This document shows positions 24,892 through 36,860 of a stretch of 44,196 bases of DNA, piece by piece. The position numbers and the translations under genes are program-made. Below the pieces are notes generated by a model that saw only the letters and a program-made list of their open reading frames with translations, had not been told where the DNA came from and made no database searches. The stretch comes from an uncultured Fimbriimonadaceae bacterium (GTDB lineage Bacteria; Armatimonadota; Fimbriimonadia; Fimbriimonadales; Fimbriimonadaceae). Numbering within the stretch: position 1 is the first letter of the stretch; each line of letters opens with the position of its first letter. Where the stretch lies: positions 1 through 44,196 of the forward strand of contig CALGMO010000010.1 of the NCBI GenBank assembly GCA_937961665.1. Direction: 5' to 3'.

Positions 24892-25778
24892 CAGGCCGTC
24901 CCCCCTCCGCCGTAGTGCACGTGCTTCTCGGTCAGCTTGAGCGACAGCATCGTCAGGGCGAAGATCGCCAGGAACATGATCCAGCCCATGGCGCTGGCGT
25001 AGCCCATCTTGTTGTAGAGGAACGCGTTGTCGAACAGGTACATGGCGTAGAAGTAGGTCGACCGCGCGGGGGAGCCGCCCGGGAACATCACGTAGGGCAC
25101 CGTGAACACCTGCAGCGTGCCGATGATGCCCATGATCAGGTTGAACAGGATCACGGGCGAGATCATCGGGATCGTCACGTGCCGCGTCTTCTGCCAGGGC
25201 GAGGCGCCGTCCAGCTCCGCGGCCTCCACCAGGCTCGTTGGCACGTCCTGCAGGCCCGCCAGGTAGATCAGGACCGCGTTGCCGACGCCCCAGACCCCCA
25301 GCACCACCAGAGCCGGCTTGGACCACGCGGGGTCTCCCAGCCAGTTCGGGCCCTGGATCCCGACCATCCGAAGGACCTCGTTCAGGATGCCGTGCTCGCC
25401 GTTCAGGATCCAGAGCCACAGCACGGCCAGCGAGACCATCGGCACCAGCGAGGGCAGGAAGAACACCGTGCGGAAGAACGTGGTGCCCGGCACCTTGGCG
25501 TTCAGCAGCATCGCCAAGCCCAGGGCCATCACCATGCCCGCCGGCAGCGAGATCGCGGCGTAGATCGCCGTGTTCTTCACCGTGATCCAGAACACCTCGT
25601 CCGCGAACAGCTCCCGGTAGTTGTCCAGCCCGATGAACACCGGCTTCTTGAGCACCGAATAGTCGCAGAAGGAGAAGTAGATGGACGCCGCCAGAGGATA
25701 GGCGAGGAACACCGAGAAGCCGATGAACCACGGCAGGGCGAACAGGTATCCGACCAGGTTGTGCTTGCGTTTGCTCAT
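24891..25778 (-). CDS. Carbohydrate ABC transporter permease, MalF type
   Basis: 295 residues with six hydrophobic segments beginning LVGYLFALPWFIGFSVFLAYP. The motif IYFSFCDYSVLKKPVFIGLDNY is the usual first periplasmic region of CUT1 permeases (read in two parts: YFSFCDY and FIGLDNY). The EAA loop is LVEAAELDGASPWQKTRHVTIP with EAA-x3-G intact. ATG 25778 overlaps the binding-protein stop as ATGA, and the stop overlaps the MalG-type start by one base. Substrate is presumably a sugar or oligosaccharide. Confidence 0.93.
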   Translation of the reverse strand: MSKRKHNLVGYLFALPWFIGFSVFLAYPLAASIYFSFCDYSVLKKPVFIGLDNYRELFADEVFWITVKNTAIYAAISLPAGMVMALGLAMLLNAKVPGTTFFRTVFFLPSLVPMVSLAVLWLWILNGEHGILNEVLRMVGIQGPNWLGDPAWSKPALVVLGVWGVGNAVLIYLAGLQDVPTSLVEAAELDGASPWQKTRHVTIPMISPVILFNLIMGIIGTLQVFTVPYVMFPGGSPARSTYFYAMYLFDNAFLYNKMGYASAMGWIMFLAIFALTMLSLKLTEKHVHYGGGGTA

Positions 25779-27118
25779 CGCGGCGCCTCCGCCTGCTCCC
25801 TCAGCCGCAGGCGCTTCAGGTACTGATCGAGCTTCGGTTGCATGCGCTCCGTGACGGCGTCCAGCGCCTCCTTGGGCGTCTTGCGCAGCAGCCCGATCTC
25901 CTCGAACGCGTTGTTCAGCTCGGCGGAGTACTCCGCCCAGATGCCGAGCTTGGGCACGCCGACGGCGTTGGGCGAGGCCGCCAGCGAGTCGAACAGCCGG
26001 ATGTGGGGGTTCGGGTGTCGGCGCCAGAACTCCTCGCTCACGTCCGTCAGGGGCGAGTTCTTGCGCTGCAGCAGGCAGAGGGTCTCCATGCCCTTGCGGC
26101 TGTTCACGTAGCGGATGAACTCGAACGCCTCGCGGGGGTGCTTGGCGCCCCGGGGGATGATGAGCACGTCGGCCTCGGCGATCGTGGTGCGCGCCAGGTC
26201 CGGCCGGTCCGCCGGGTGCGGGAAGGGCGCGGCGGCCCACTCCAGCTTCGGGTTGTACATCGAGATGAAGTTGTACATCCACACGCCCTGCAGCACCATG
26301 GCGACCTTCTCGCTCATGAACGCGTTCTGGGGCGAGGAGAAGTTGCCGAAGCCGCTCCGGAAGGTCTGCACCTCGTTCGGCCCGTACTTCTTGGGGAACG
26401 ACTGCACCCACTCGAACGCCCGCACGTTCTCCGGCGAGTTGGCGGTGATGCGGTCGTTGCCGTCCCACAGCTTGCCGCCGAAGAAGTATCCCCAGGCCCA
26501 GTTCCACCAGCCGGGTTCGGCGGGCAGGAAGCCGGCCACCCGGATGCGTCCGTCCGGACCCTTCTGGACCATCCGGTCGGCCATCTCGCTCAGCTCCTCG
26601 ATCGTGCGCGGGGGCCTGCCGGGGTCGAGGCCCACGCGGCGCATCATGGCCGTGTTGTAGTGCAGCGCCGTGGTGGCGGGGGTGCTGGGCAGGGCCCAGA
26701 CGTGCCCGCGGTAGGTGACGGCGTTCCAATAGACGGGCTTGTAGTCCTCCGGGCCGATGCCCGCCTCCCGGCAGAAGTCGTCCAGCGGGGTCACCGCGCG
26801 GTCGTCGACGAACTGGGCCACGTTGGCGCTGAAGATTCCGGCGACGTCCGGCGGGATGCCCGCGCTGGTGGCCAGCATCGTCTTGTTCTGGACGTTGCTG
26901 ACGGTCAGCAGCTGGACGAAGATCCGGTCCTGCGACTTGTTGAAGTCGTCGACGACCTTGCGCATCGCGTCGCCTTCGAACCCCGTCCACTTCTCCCAGT
27001 AGGTGATCCGCACGGGGCCGGGAGGCTGATCCTCCCGCACGACGCGCTCGCTGGCCCACACGGTGGCCAGCACCGCGAGAAAGAAGCCGGGCAGGGCGAA
27101 GTCCGCCAGACGGTTCAC
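25775..27118 (-). CDS. Extracellular sugar-binding protein of the ABC transporter
   Basis: 447 residues, family 1 solute-binding protein. The N-terminal hydrophobic stretch (FALPGFFLAVLATVWAS) acts as signal peptide or membrane anchor; there is no lipobox cysteine. ITYWEKWTGFEGDAMRKVVDDFN and PPDVAGIFSANVAQFVD (each read in shorter motifs, for example YWEKW and DVAGIFS) are the expected first-lobe elements. GVWMYNF and RGAKHPREAFEFIRY are typical of the second lobe. The start is a GTG at 27116-27118 without a clear Shine-Dalgarno. It lies 39 bp downstream of the histidine kinase gene on the same strand and is translationally coupled to the MalF-type permease. Confidence 0.9.
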   Translation of the reverse strand: MNRLADFALPGFFLAVLATVWASERVVREDQPPGPVRITYWEKWTGFEGDAMRKVVDDFNKSQDRIFVQLLTVSNVQNKTMLATSAGIPPDVAGIFSANVAQFVDDRAVTPLDDFCREAGIGPEDYKPVYWNAVTYRGHVWALPSTPATTALHYNTAMMRRVGLDPGRPPRTIEELSEMADRMVQKGPDGRIRVAGFLPAEPGWWNWAWGYFFGGKLWDGNDRITANSPENVRAFEWVQSFPKKYGPNEVQTFRSGFGNFSSPQNAFMSEKVAMVLQGVWMYNFISMYNPKLEWAAAPFPHPADRPDLARTTIAEADVLIIPRGAKHPREAFEFIRYVNSRKGMETLCLLQRKNSPLTDVSEEFWRRHPNPHIRLFDSLAASPNAVGVPKLGIWAEYSAELNNAFEEIGLLRKTPKEALDAVTERMQPKLDQYLKRLRLREQAEAPR

Positions 27119-27157
27119 GCCGACATCTTGGCACGAACCGGTCGGCGATCGGCAGGC

Positions 27158-31223
<4,066 letters not shown>

Positions 31224-31321
31224 TCGTGCCCCGTCGATGGGAGGTCCCCCAAGTTTCATCGGAAGACGGTCGGGCAGGGCACAGCCCCCGCACCGCCGAA
31301 TGGGCGCGCTCAACCTGAGTT

Positions 31322-31329
31322 AACTAGTT
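31322..31329. promoter_or_regulatory. 8-bp palindrome AACTAGTT in the divergent kinase/oxidoreductase region
   Basis: A perfect palindrome in a short AT-rich island between the kinase and oxidoreductase genes, 9 bp from the 12-bp palindrome downstream. It could be half of a compound operator or part of the minus-strand promoter. Confidence 0.3.
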
Positions 31330-31357
31330 CACTTGACAACCCGCGCGGGTCTACAAT
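31328..31357 (+). promoter_or_regulatory. Promoter with a perfect 12-bp palindrome in its spacer
   Basis: TACAAT (31352-31357) is the -10, 7 nt before ATG 31365. ACCCGCGCGGGT (31339-31350) is a perfect palindrome directly upstream. TTGACA (31333-31338) matches the -35 consensus but only 13 bp separate it from the -10. TTCACT (31328-31333), with an 18-bp spacer, is the more workable -35. A regulator bound to the palindrome would block or reshape the promoter. Confidence 0.55.
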
Positions 31358-31364
31358 GGGACCG

Positions 31365-32384
31365 ATGGCTGAACACAGCGTGCGGATGGCGATCGTGGGG
31401 TGCGGCGGACGCGGGCGGGAGTTCGCCAAGGGCGTCGTTGCGGACGGGAGGTGCGAGGTCGTCGCGCTGGTCGACCCCGCGCGGGATCGGGCCGAGGCCG
31501 TCGCCAAGGAGTTCGGCCTCCGGTCGGGAGTGTACGCGGACCTCGAGGCCATGCTGAAGACGGAGAGGCCCGACGCCGTGTGCCTGGCCCTGTGGACCCG
31601 CCTCCACCTGCCCGCGATCGAACGGTGCCTGGACGCCGGCGTGCGCACCATCCTCTGCGAGAAGCCGATGGCCGAGACCTGGCCCAAGTGCCGGCGCATC
31701 GGCGACCTGGCCGAAAGGAGCGGAGCCACGATCACGTTCTGCCACCAGCGGCGCTTCGCTCCGGGCAACCGGTATCTGAGGCGCCTGCTGCGGGACGGCG
31801 TGTTCGGCGAGGTTCTGCGGCTGGACCTGTACTCCCCGCCGCACCTCCTGGACTGCGGAACGCACACCGTCGACCAGGCCCTGAGCTTCCTGGGCGAGAT
31901 CCCTGGCAAGTGGGTGCTGGGAGGCTGCGACCTCTCGAAGACGGTGAACTACTTCGACGTTCCGGCGGAGGGCACGGCGGTCGGCGTCGTGGTCTTCGAG
32001 AACGGCGTCCGGGCGCAGCTCCAGTTCGGAGGTCCGGACTTGGACCTGTGGGGCGGCGTGCGCCTGCACGGGACGAGGGGGTTCTTCGAGGTGCTGTGGG
32101 ACGGCGAGATCCAGCGCGCCGTGGTGTACGACGACCCGAGCTGGAAGCCGGAGCCGCCCGAAGGCGACCCCCGCGAGGACGTCATGCGGCACGTCGTCGC
32201 CGACGCCCTGGACGCACCAGCCAAGGGCGAGGAGCCGGAGCTGTCCTGGCAGAAGGCGCTCCGCGCCGCCGAGATCCTGTTCGCCCTGTACGAGTCCATG
32301 CGCCGCCGGGAGAGGGTCGAGCTGCCCCTCACCAACGTGAACGACAACCCGATGTTCGAGCTTCTGGGGCTCGAGCAAGACTGA
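31365..32384 (+). CDS. Gfo/Idh/MocA-family oxidoreductase
   Basis: 339 residues. The N-terminal Rossmann fold has the NAD(P) motif VGCGGRGREF, then ALVDPARDRA. CEKPMAET is the conserved EKP motif with its catalytic Lys. The C-terminal half is the alpha/beta GFO_IDH_MocA_C domain (FDVPAEGTAVGVVVFENG, LHGTRGFFEV). Members oxidise or rearrange sugars, inositols or sugar acids; the substrate is not evident. ATG 31365 is preferred because TACAAT overlaps the in-frame ATG at 31356. ATG 31386 is a third option. Thirteen bases after its stop comes a TIM-barrel isomerase, a frequent partner in inositol and rare-sugar pathways. Confidence 0.92.
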   Translation: MAEHSVRMAIVGCGGRGREFAKGVVADGRCEVVALVDPARDRAEAVAKEFGLRSGVYADLEAMLKTERPDAVCLALWTRLHLPAIERCLDAGVRTILCEKPMAETWPKCRRIGDLAERSGATITFCHQRRFAPGNRYLRRLLRDGVFGEVLRLDLYSPPHLLDCGTHTVDQALSFLGEIPGKWVLGGCDLSKTVNYFDVPAEGTAVGVVVFENGVRAQLQFGGPDLDLWGGVRLHGTRGFFEVLWDGEIQRAVVYDDPSWKPEPPEGDPREDVMRHVVADALDAPAKGEEPELSWQKALRAAEILFALYESMRRRERVELPLTNVNDNPMFELLGLEQD

Positions 32385-32397
32385 GGAGGAACCTGCC

Positions 32398-33159
32398 ATG
32401 AGCGAAATCCGTGTTGGACTGATCGGCATCGTCGGCGAGGCCCGGCAGAAGGATCTCTGGGGCACCCTCGAGACCCTCGCCCGCTTCGGTTACAGGGGTA
32501 TCGAGTGCCCCAACTATCTGCTCGAGGGGGACGCCCAGGACAACCTTCGGCGTTTCAGGGACCTCGGACTGGAGCCTTTGAACGTCGGATGCGTCATGGA
32601 GGACCTCCGCACCCGGCTCGACCAGCTCGTCGCCGAGGCCAAGGCCCTCGGCGTGGACCGCGTGACCATGTGGTGGAGCTCCTGCGAAACCCGCCAGCAG
32701 GTCGCCGACGACGCGGCGCAGCTGAACGAGTTCGGGCGCGAGCTCAAGAAGCGCGGCCTGACGCTCTGCTACCACAACCACCACCACGAGTTCCTGCGCT
32801 CGTTCCAGGGTGCGCGCGCGTTCGACCTGCTCTGCGACCTGCTGGATCCAGAGTGCGTGCAGTTCGAGATCGACTGCGGCTGGGTCGCCTTCGCGGGCGA
32901 GGACCCGAGGAAGGTCCTCCGCAGACTGGCGGGCAGGGTCCCGGCGATCCACGTGAAGGACTTCGTGCGGGCCGAGACGGAGGAGCCGGAGTTCACCATG
33001 GTCGGAACGGGGATCCTCGACGCGGTCGGCACCTTGGAGGCGGCCATCGAGACCGGAGTGCGCTGGGCCGTGGTGGAGCAGGACAAGCTGCGCAACCTCG
33101 GCGCCTTGGAGACCGCGATCGGCAGCATCTTGAACCTGCGCGAGACGGGCCTCGTGTAG
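32398..33159 (+). CDS. Sugar phosphate isomerase/epimerase-like TIM barrel
   Basis: 253 residues of the xylose-isomerase-like/AP-endonuclease-2 superfamily. The barrel begins RVGLIGIVGEA. Metal and substrate residues are in LCYHNHHHEF (about 124-133), FEIDCGWV (about 159-166), AIHVKDF (about 186-192) and VVEQD (near 229). Enzymes of this kind include inosose dehydratase and ketose 3-epimerases. GGAGG lies 9 nt before ATG 32398, the clearest Shine-Dalgarno in this stretch. With the upstream oxidoreductase it likely forms a two-step sugar or cyclitol catabolic module. Specific substrate unknown. Confidence 0.88.
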   Translation: MSEIRVGLIGIVGEARQKDLWGTLETLARFGYRGIECPNYLLEGDAQDNLRRFRDLGLEPLNVGCVMEDLRTRLDQLVAEAKALGVDRVTMWWSSCETRQQVADDAAQLNEFGRELKKRGLTLCYHNHHHEFLRSFQGARAFDLLCDLLDPECVQFEIDCGWVAFAGEDPRKVLRRLAGRVPAIHVKDFVRAETEEPEFTMVGTGILDAVGTLEAAIETGVRWAVVEQDKLRNLGALETAIGSILNLRETGLV

Positions 33160-33191
33160 GGCGGGCCCGGGGACCCGGTCCTGCGCCGGGG

Positions 33192-33197
33192 CACAAT
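33192..33197 (+). promoter_or_regulatory. -10-like box (CACAAT) 8 nt before the methyltransferase gene
   Basis: CACAAT is followed by 8 nt and ATG 33206 without a Shine-Dalgarno. It fits the leaderless pattern apart from the first base. Confidence 0.35.
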
Positions 33198-33205
33198 GCT
33201 GTCCC

Positions 33206-33796
33206 ATGCACCCAGGTCCGACCCAAGAGAAGCGCTTCGACCCGGCGAACGCCGAGCGGCTGCTGAGTCTGGAGCGGCACGCCCGGTACCTGCCCGACGA
33301 GCTCCTACGGAGCCTCGGGATCGCGGAGGGCCACCGCGTCGCGGACGTCGGCTGCGGCCCGGGCTTCTGGGCGCTTCCCTTAGCCCGGATCGTGGGCCCC
33401 TCGGGGCGCGTGGCGGCCTTGGACGCCAGCCCGAGGATGTTCGAGCTGCTCGCGCGGCAGAACCCGCCACCGTGGCTGGATACGATCGAGGCCGAGCTGC
33501 CCGAGACCGGCCTGCCGGACGGTTGGGCGGACTGGGTCTGGCTCGCGTTCGTGTTCCACGAGGTGGAGCCTCCCTCGGCGTTGGCGCGGGAGACGCTCCG
33601 CATCCTCCGGCCCGGCGGGCGCGTCGCCGTGCTGGACTGGAGGCCGGACGCCGCCGGGGAGTCCGGACCTCCGCGCCACCACCGCATCGCGCCGCAGGAG
33701 GTCGCCCGGCTGCTGGCAGAGGCGGGCTTCGCTCACCCGGACGTCTCGCTGCGCGACGCGGACACCTATCTGGTCACGGCCGCGAAGCCCGCCTGA
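33206..33796 (+). CDS. Class I SAM-dependent methyltransferase
   Basis: 196 residues. Motif I is VADVGCGPGFWA (about 45-56), followed by an acidic residue in LDASPRM (about 73-79). VWLAFVFHEVEPPS gives motif II/IV and LRPGGRVAVLDW motif III (about 134-145). It resembles small UbiE/arsenite-methyltransferase-like enzymes with a methyltransferase domain only. The N-terminus FDPANAERLLSLERHARYLP is common to that set. The substrate cannot be told. It converges on tldD with a 21-bp gap and probably has its own promoter, separate from the sugar genes upstream. Confidence 0.88.
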   Translation: MHPGPTQEKRFDPANAERLLSLERHARYLPDELLRSLGIAEGHRVADVGCGPGFWALPLARIVGPSGRVAALDASPRMFELLARQNPPPWLDTIEAELPETGLPDGWADWVWLAFVFHEVEPPSALARETLRILRPGGRVAVLDWRPDAAGESGPPRHHRIAPQEVARLLAEAGFAHPDVSLRDADTYLVTAAKPA

Positions 33797-33817
33797 CCGG
33801 CACCGCCGACGAGCCGC

Positions 33818-35275
33818 CTAGGAGCCCTCGCCCCGGCCGACCTCGATGCCCCGGAACCGGCTGGTGGAGGAGTAGTGCGACATGAAGCCCACCTGGCCGG
33901 GCTGGCCCTTACCGCAATTCAGCACGCCGATCGCGCGCCAATCCTCCGGCCCGCACACCGCGTCGCAGGCGTTCCAGAACTCGGGGGTGTTGCTGCGGTA
34001 CACCACGTCGCGCAGCACGGCCACCTTCCGGCCGTCCTTGATCCTCCAGAACATATCGCCGCCGAACTGGAAGTTGAGCCTGCGCTGGTCGATGCTCCAG
34101 GTGCCGGCGCCCTCGATGTAGATTCCGTCCCTGGTGTCGGCGATGAGGTCCTCGGGGCTGCCCGAGCCCGGCAGCAGGCCGATGTTAGGGATACGAACGA
34201 TCGGCGCGCTGTGCCAGCCGTCGGCGCGGTTGGTGCCGTGAGAGCGCTTGGCTCCGATCTTCGGCGCGACCTCGCGGCTGGTGCCGTAGTCGACCAGAAC
34301 TCCCTCGCGGATCACGTCCCACTTCTGGCCCTCGACCCCGTCGTCGTCGGCGCCCGTGCTGGCCAGGAACTCGGGCGTCACGTTGTCCGCCACGACGTTC
34401 ACGATGCGACTGCCGTATTGGAACTTGCCGAGCTTGTCCACGGTGGCGAACGACGTTCCGGCGTAGTCGGCCTCGTAGCCCAGCACCCGGTCCAGCTCGG
34501 TGGCGTGCCCGATCGACTCGTGGATCGTGAGGTGCAGGTGCTCGGGGTCGAGGATCAGGTCCATGCGTCCGACCGGAGCGGGCTCCGCCGTCAGCTTCAT
34601 CCGGGCCTCGCGGGCCACCCGCTCGGCGTTGCCGGGGAAGTCCGCGGCCAGGATGTGCTCCCATCCGGCGTGCTGGCCGTAGGCGTGGTAGCTTCTGGAC
34701 TGGCGCTGGCCCTCGCCCACCGCGTGCGCCATGATCACGCCCTCGGTGATCATCCGGTCGCGCTCGATGTCCGAGCCTTCCGTGTTCAGGTAGACCTGCT
34801 CCTGCCGGATGGCCCGGACGTAGCCGATGGCGAGCCGGATGTCCGGCATGCGCCGCATCGTCTCGGTGGCCCTCAGCAGCAGCCCGGTCTTCTCGTCGAT
34901 CGGCACCTCGAACGGGTCGATCGTGCGCGGGGAGCGCCAGCGGATGGTGTGCGGCGGCTCCTCCGCGAGCACCACGTCCTCCGTCTTGGCCATCGCGCTG
35001 GCCTTCGCGATCGCGAGGGCCTGCAGGGCGGTGGCGCGCACCGAGTCCGGCGTGAGCACGGCGGTGCTGGCGAAGCCCCACGCGCCGTTGGCCAGGCACC
35101 GCACGCCGATGCCCGCGGTGGCGTTGTCGGACACCGACTGGATGCGCTCGTTGCGGGCGTACACCACCTGGTTGCGGGCGGCGATCAGACGCACGTCGGC
35201 GAACTGCACCGACCCGCGGACGGTCTCGAGGGCCAGGCGCGCCAGGTCCTTCCAAGCGGATTCGACGGACTGCAT
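33818..35275 (-). CDS. tldD: TldD/PmbA-family metalloprotease
   Basis: 485 residues. The HExxxH zinc motif HESIGHATELD (H252, E253, H257) and the C-terminal glycine-rich region (GPEDWRAIGVLNCGKGQPGQ, read in parts) identify the TldD side of the family. TldD works with PmbA/TldE to trim leader peptides of modified peptides or to degrade proteins. No PmbA gene is in the window, and neither is a precursor peptide candidate that I can support. ATG 35275 (MQSVES) has GGAGG 11 nt upstream. An in-frame start at 35326 would add 17 unconserved residues. It is divergent from the kor operon across 182 bp. Confidence 0.9.
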   Translation of the reverse strand: MQSVESAWKDLARLALETVRGSVQFADVRLIAARNQVVYARNERIQSVSDNATAGIGVRCLANGAWGFASTAVLTPDSVRATALQALAIAKASAMAKTEDVVLAEEPPHTIRWRSPRTIDPFEVPIDEKTGLLLRATETMRRMPDIRLAIGYVRAIRQEQVYLNTEGSDIERDRMITEGVIMAHAVGEGQRQSRSYHAYGQHAGWEHILAADFPGNAERVAREARMKLTAEPAPVGRMDLILDPEHLHLTIHESIGHATELDRVLGYEADYAGTSFATVDKLGKFQYGSRIVNVVADNVTPEFLASTGADDDGVEGQKWDVIREGVLVDYGTSREVAPKIGAKRSHGTNRADGWHSAPIVRIPNIGLLPGSGSPEDLIADTRDGIYIEGAGTWSIDQRRLNFQFGGDMFWRIKDGRKVAVLRDVVYRSNTPEFWNACDAVCGPEDWRAIGVLNCGKGQPGQVGFMSHYSSTSRFRGIEVGRGEGS

Positions 35276-35402
35276 GGGTTGAGGAACCTCCAGCCCCAGT
35301 TTGACAAGGTTCGCGCGCCGTCGCAAGGGGATCGGCAGAGCCTGTTTTGCGGATCGTGCGCCAAGCCTGAACCCACCGATGGTTCTTTCGCCCTCTTCAG
35401 GA

Positions 35403-35408
35403 TAGACT
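35403..35408 (+). promoter_or_regulatory. Candidate -10 (TAGACT) of the kor operon
   Basis: TAGACT lies 49 bp before the ferredoxin ATG at 35458. The -35 region is not convincing. It would produce a leader of about 43 nt containing the hairpin at 35426-35444. Confidence 0.35.
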
Positions 35409-35425
35409 AGGTTGACCGAGCCAAC

Positions 35426-35444
35426 GGCCCGGCCCCGCCGGGCC
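35426..35444 (+). promoter_or_regulatory. Perfect 8-bp hairpin in the kor leader
   Basis: GGCCCGGC (35426-35433), loop CCC, GCCGGGCC (35437-35444). It ends 3 nt before the ribosome-binding sequence GGAG (35448-35451) and 13 nt before the ATG at 35458. It is well placed to affect mRNA stability or ribosome access. Confidence 0.45.
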
Positions 35445-35457
35445 CGTGGAGCAGCCC

Positions 35458-35694
35458 ATGGCCGAAGAGTCCGACCAGCGTCCGTTGCCGGAGATTCGCG
35501 TGCACAAGCCTTGGTGCAAGTCCTGCGGCATCTGCGCCGACCTGTGCCCCAGGAACGTTCTGCTGATGGAAGGCGGCTACCCCGTCGTGATGCGCCTGGA
35601 GGCCTGCACCGCCTGCGGCATCTGCGAGGTCCACTGCCCGGACTTCGCCATCACCGTCTCCAAGCCGAAGTCCCAGGGAGGCGCCCGGCCATGA
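35458..35694 (+). CDS. korD: 2-oxoacid:ferredoxin oxidoreductase delta subunit (2x[4Fe-4S])
   Basis: 78 residues. Two complete ferredoxin-type clusters are visible, CKSCGICADLCP and CTACGICEVHCP, each C-x2-C-x2-C-x3-CP. It passes electrons from the catalytic alpha/beta pair to soluble ferredoxin. ATG 35458 has GGAG 6 nt upstream. A GTG at 35446 would add four residues and consume the Shine-Dalgarno. The stop overlaps the korA start as ATGA. It is the first gene of korDABC and lies downstream of a stable leader hairpin. Confidence 0.94.
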   Translation: MAEESDQRPLPEIRVHKPWCKSCGICADLCPRNVLLMEGGYPVVMRLEACTACGICEVHCPDFAITVSKPKSQGGARP

Positions 35695-36860
35695 CGCGCA
35701 GCAGCCGTCCGCTCACCGACCCGAGCAAGAGGCGCCCCCCGCGCATGCTGTCGGGCAACGAGGCCTGCGCGCTGGCGGCGATCGACGCCGGAATGCGCTT
35801 CTACGCCGGGTACCCCATCACGCCGTCCTCCGAGATCGCCGAGCACCTCGCGAACTGGCTGCCTAGGGTCGGCGGGGTGTTCATCGCCATGGAGGACGAG
35901 ATCGCGTCGATGGGAGCGATCATCGGCGCCAGCCTCGCGGGCACCAAGTCCATGACCGCCACGAGCGGGCCGGGCTTCAGCCTGATGCAGGAGAACATCG
36001 GCTACGCGAGCATGGCCGAGGTGCCGGTGGTCGTCGTGAACGTGATGCGCGGCGGACCGAGCACCGGCCTGCCGACCTCCCCCGCGCAGGGCGACGTGAT
36101 GCAGGCGCGGTGGGGCACGCACGGAGACCACCCGGTGATCGCCCTCACGCCGTACAGCGTGGAGGAGACCTACGAGGCCACCGTGCGGGCGTTCAACCTC
36201 TCGGAGCAGTACCGCGTGCCCGTGATCCTGCTCCTGGACGAGGTGATCGGGCACGTCAACGAGAAGGTGGCCCTGCCCGAGCGGGAGGCGCTGCGCATCG
36301 TGGAGCGCCCCAAACCGGAGGTTCCGCCGGAGCAGTACCTGCCCTATGTGGACACGCCCACCGGCGTCCCGCCCATGGCGCCGTTCGGAGCCGGGTACCG
36401 CTACCACGTGACCGGCCTCGCCCACGACGAGACCGGGTTCCAGACGAACGACCCGAAGGTGATCGACGCCCAGCTGAGAAGGCTGCACCGCAAGCTCGAG
36501 CTCGGCCGGCACGACATCGTGGAGGTCGACGAGTTCCTGCTGGACGACGCGGAGATCGGCGTGTTCGCCTACGGCTCGTCGGCGCGCTCGGCGCGCCGCG
36601 CCATCCGCCTGGCCCGGGAGAAGGGGATCCGCGTCGGCATGCTCCGCCCGAAGACGATGTGGCCGTTCCCCGACGAGGAGGTGCGGGCGTGGACCAAGCG
36701 CCTGCGGGCGTGGCTCGTTCCGGAGATGAACCTGGGGCAGGCGGCGCACGAGGTGGAGTGGGCGGTGGCCGGCGCGGTCCCGGTCCGGAGGCTCGGCCGA
36801 GTGGACGGCAACCTGTTCCACCCGAACGACATCCTAGCGGCGATCGAGGAGCTGGCCTGA
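35691..36860 (+). CDS. korA: 2-oxoacid:ferredoxin oxidoreductase alpha subunit
   Basis: 389 residues. It carries the pyrimidine-binding half of the TPP enzyme: SGNEACALAAIDAGMRFYAGYPITPS (read as GNEACALAA and YAGYPITPSSEIAE), MEDEIASMGAIIGAS, TATSGPGFSLMQE and RGGPSTGLPT. These are diagnostic of KorA-type alpha subunits without the fused gamma domain. The C-terminal part (GVFAYGSSARSARRA, RPKTMWPFP) is the transketolase C-terminal-like domain. It probably converts 2-oxoglutarate to succinyl-CoA, reducing ferredoxin; a branched-chain 2-oxoacid substrate is the alternative. The stop overlaps korB as TGATG. Confidence 0.94.
   Translation: MTRSSRPLTDPSKRRPPRMLSGNEACALAAIDAGMRFYAGYPITPSSEIAEHLANWLPRVGGVFIAMEDEIASMGAIIGASLAGTKSMTATSGPGFSLMQENIGYASMAEVPVVVVNVMRGGPSTGLPTSPAQGDVMQARWGTHGDHPVIALTPYSVEETYEATVRAFNLSEQYRVPVILLLDEVIGHVNEKVALPEREALRIVERPKPEVPPEQYLPYVDTPTGVPPMAPFGAGYRYHVTGLAHDETGFQTNDPKVIDAQLRRLHRKLELGRHDIVEVDEFLLDDAEIGVFAYGSSARSARRAIRLAREKGIRVGMLRPKTMWPFPDEEVRAWTKRLRAWLVPEMNLGQAAHEVEWAVAGAVPVRRLGRVDGNLFHPNDILAAIEELA

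Noticed and set aside
31333-31357. TTGACA/TACAAT as an ordinary sigma70 promoter
   Set aside because: Both hexamers match well, but the spacer is only 13 bp. TTCACT at 31328-31333 gives a usable 18-bp spacer, so TTGACA is probably fortuitous or part of an operator.
33160-33205. Terminator after the TIM-barrel gene
   Set aside because: The GC-rich run has only partial, imperfect pairing and no clear stem-loop.
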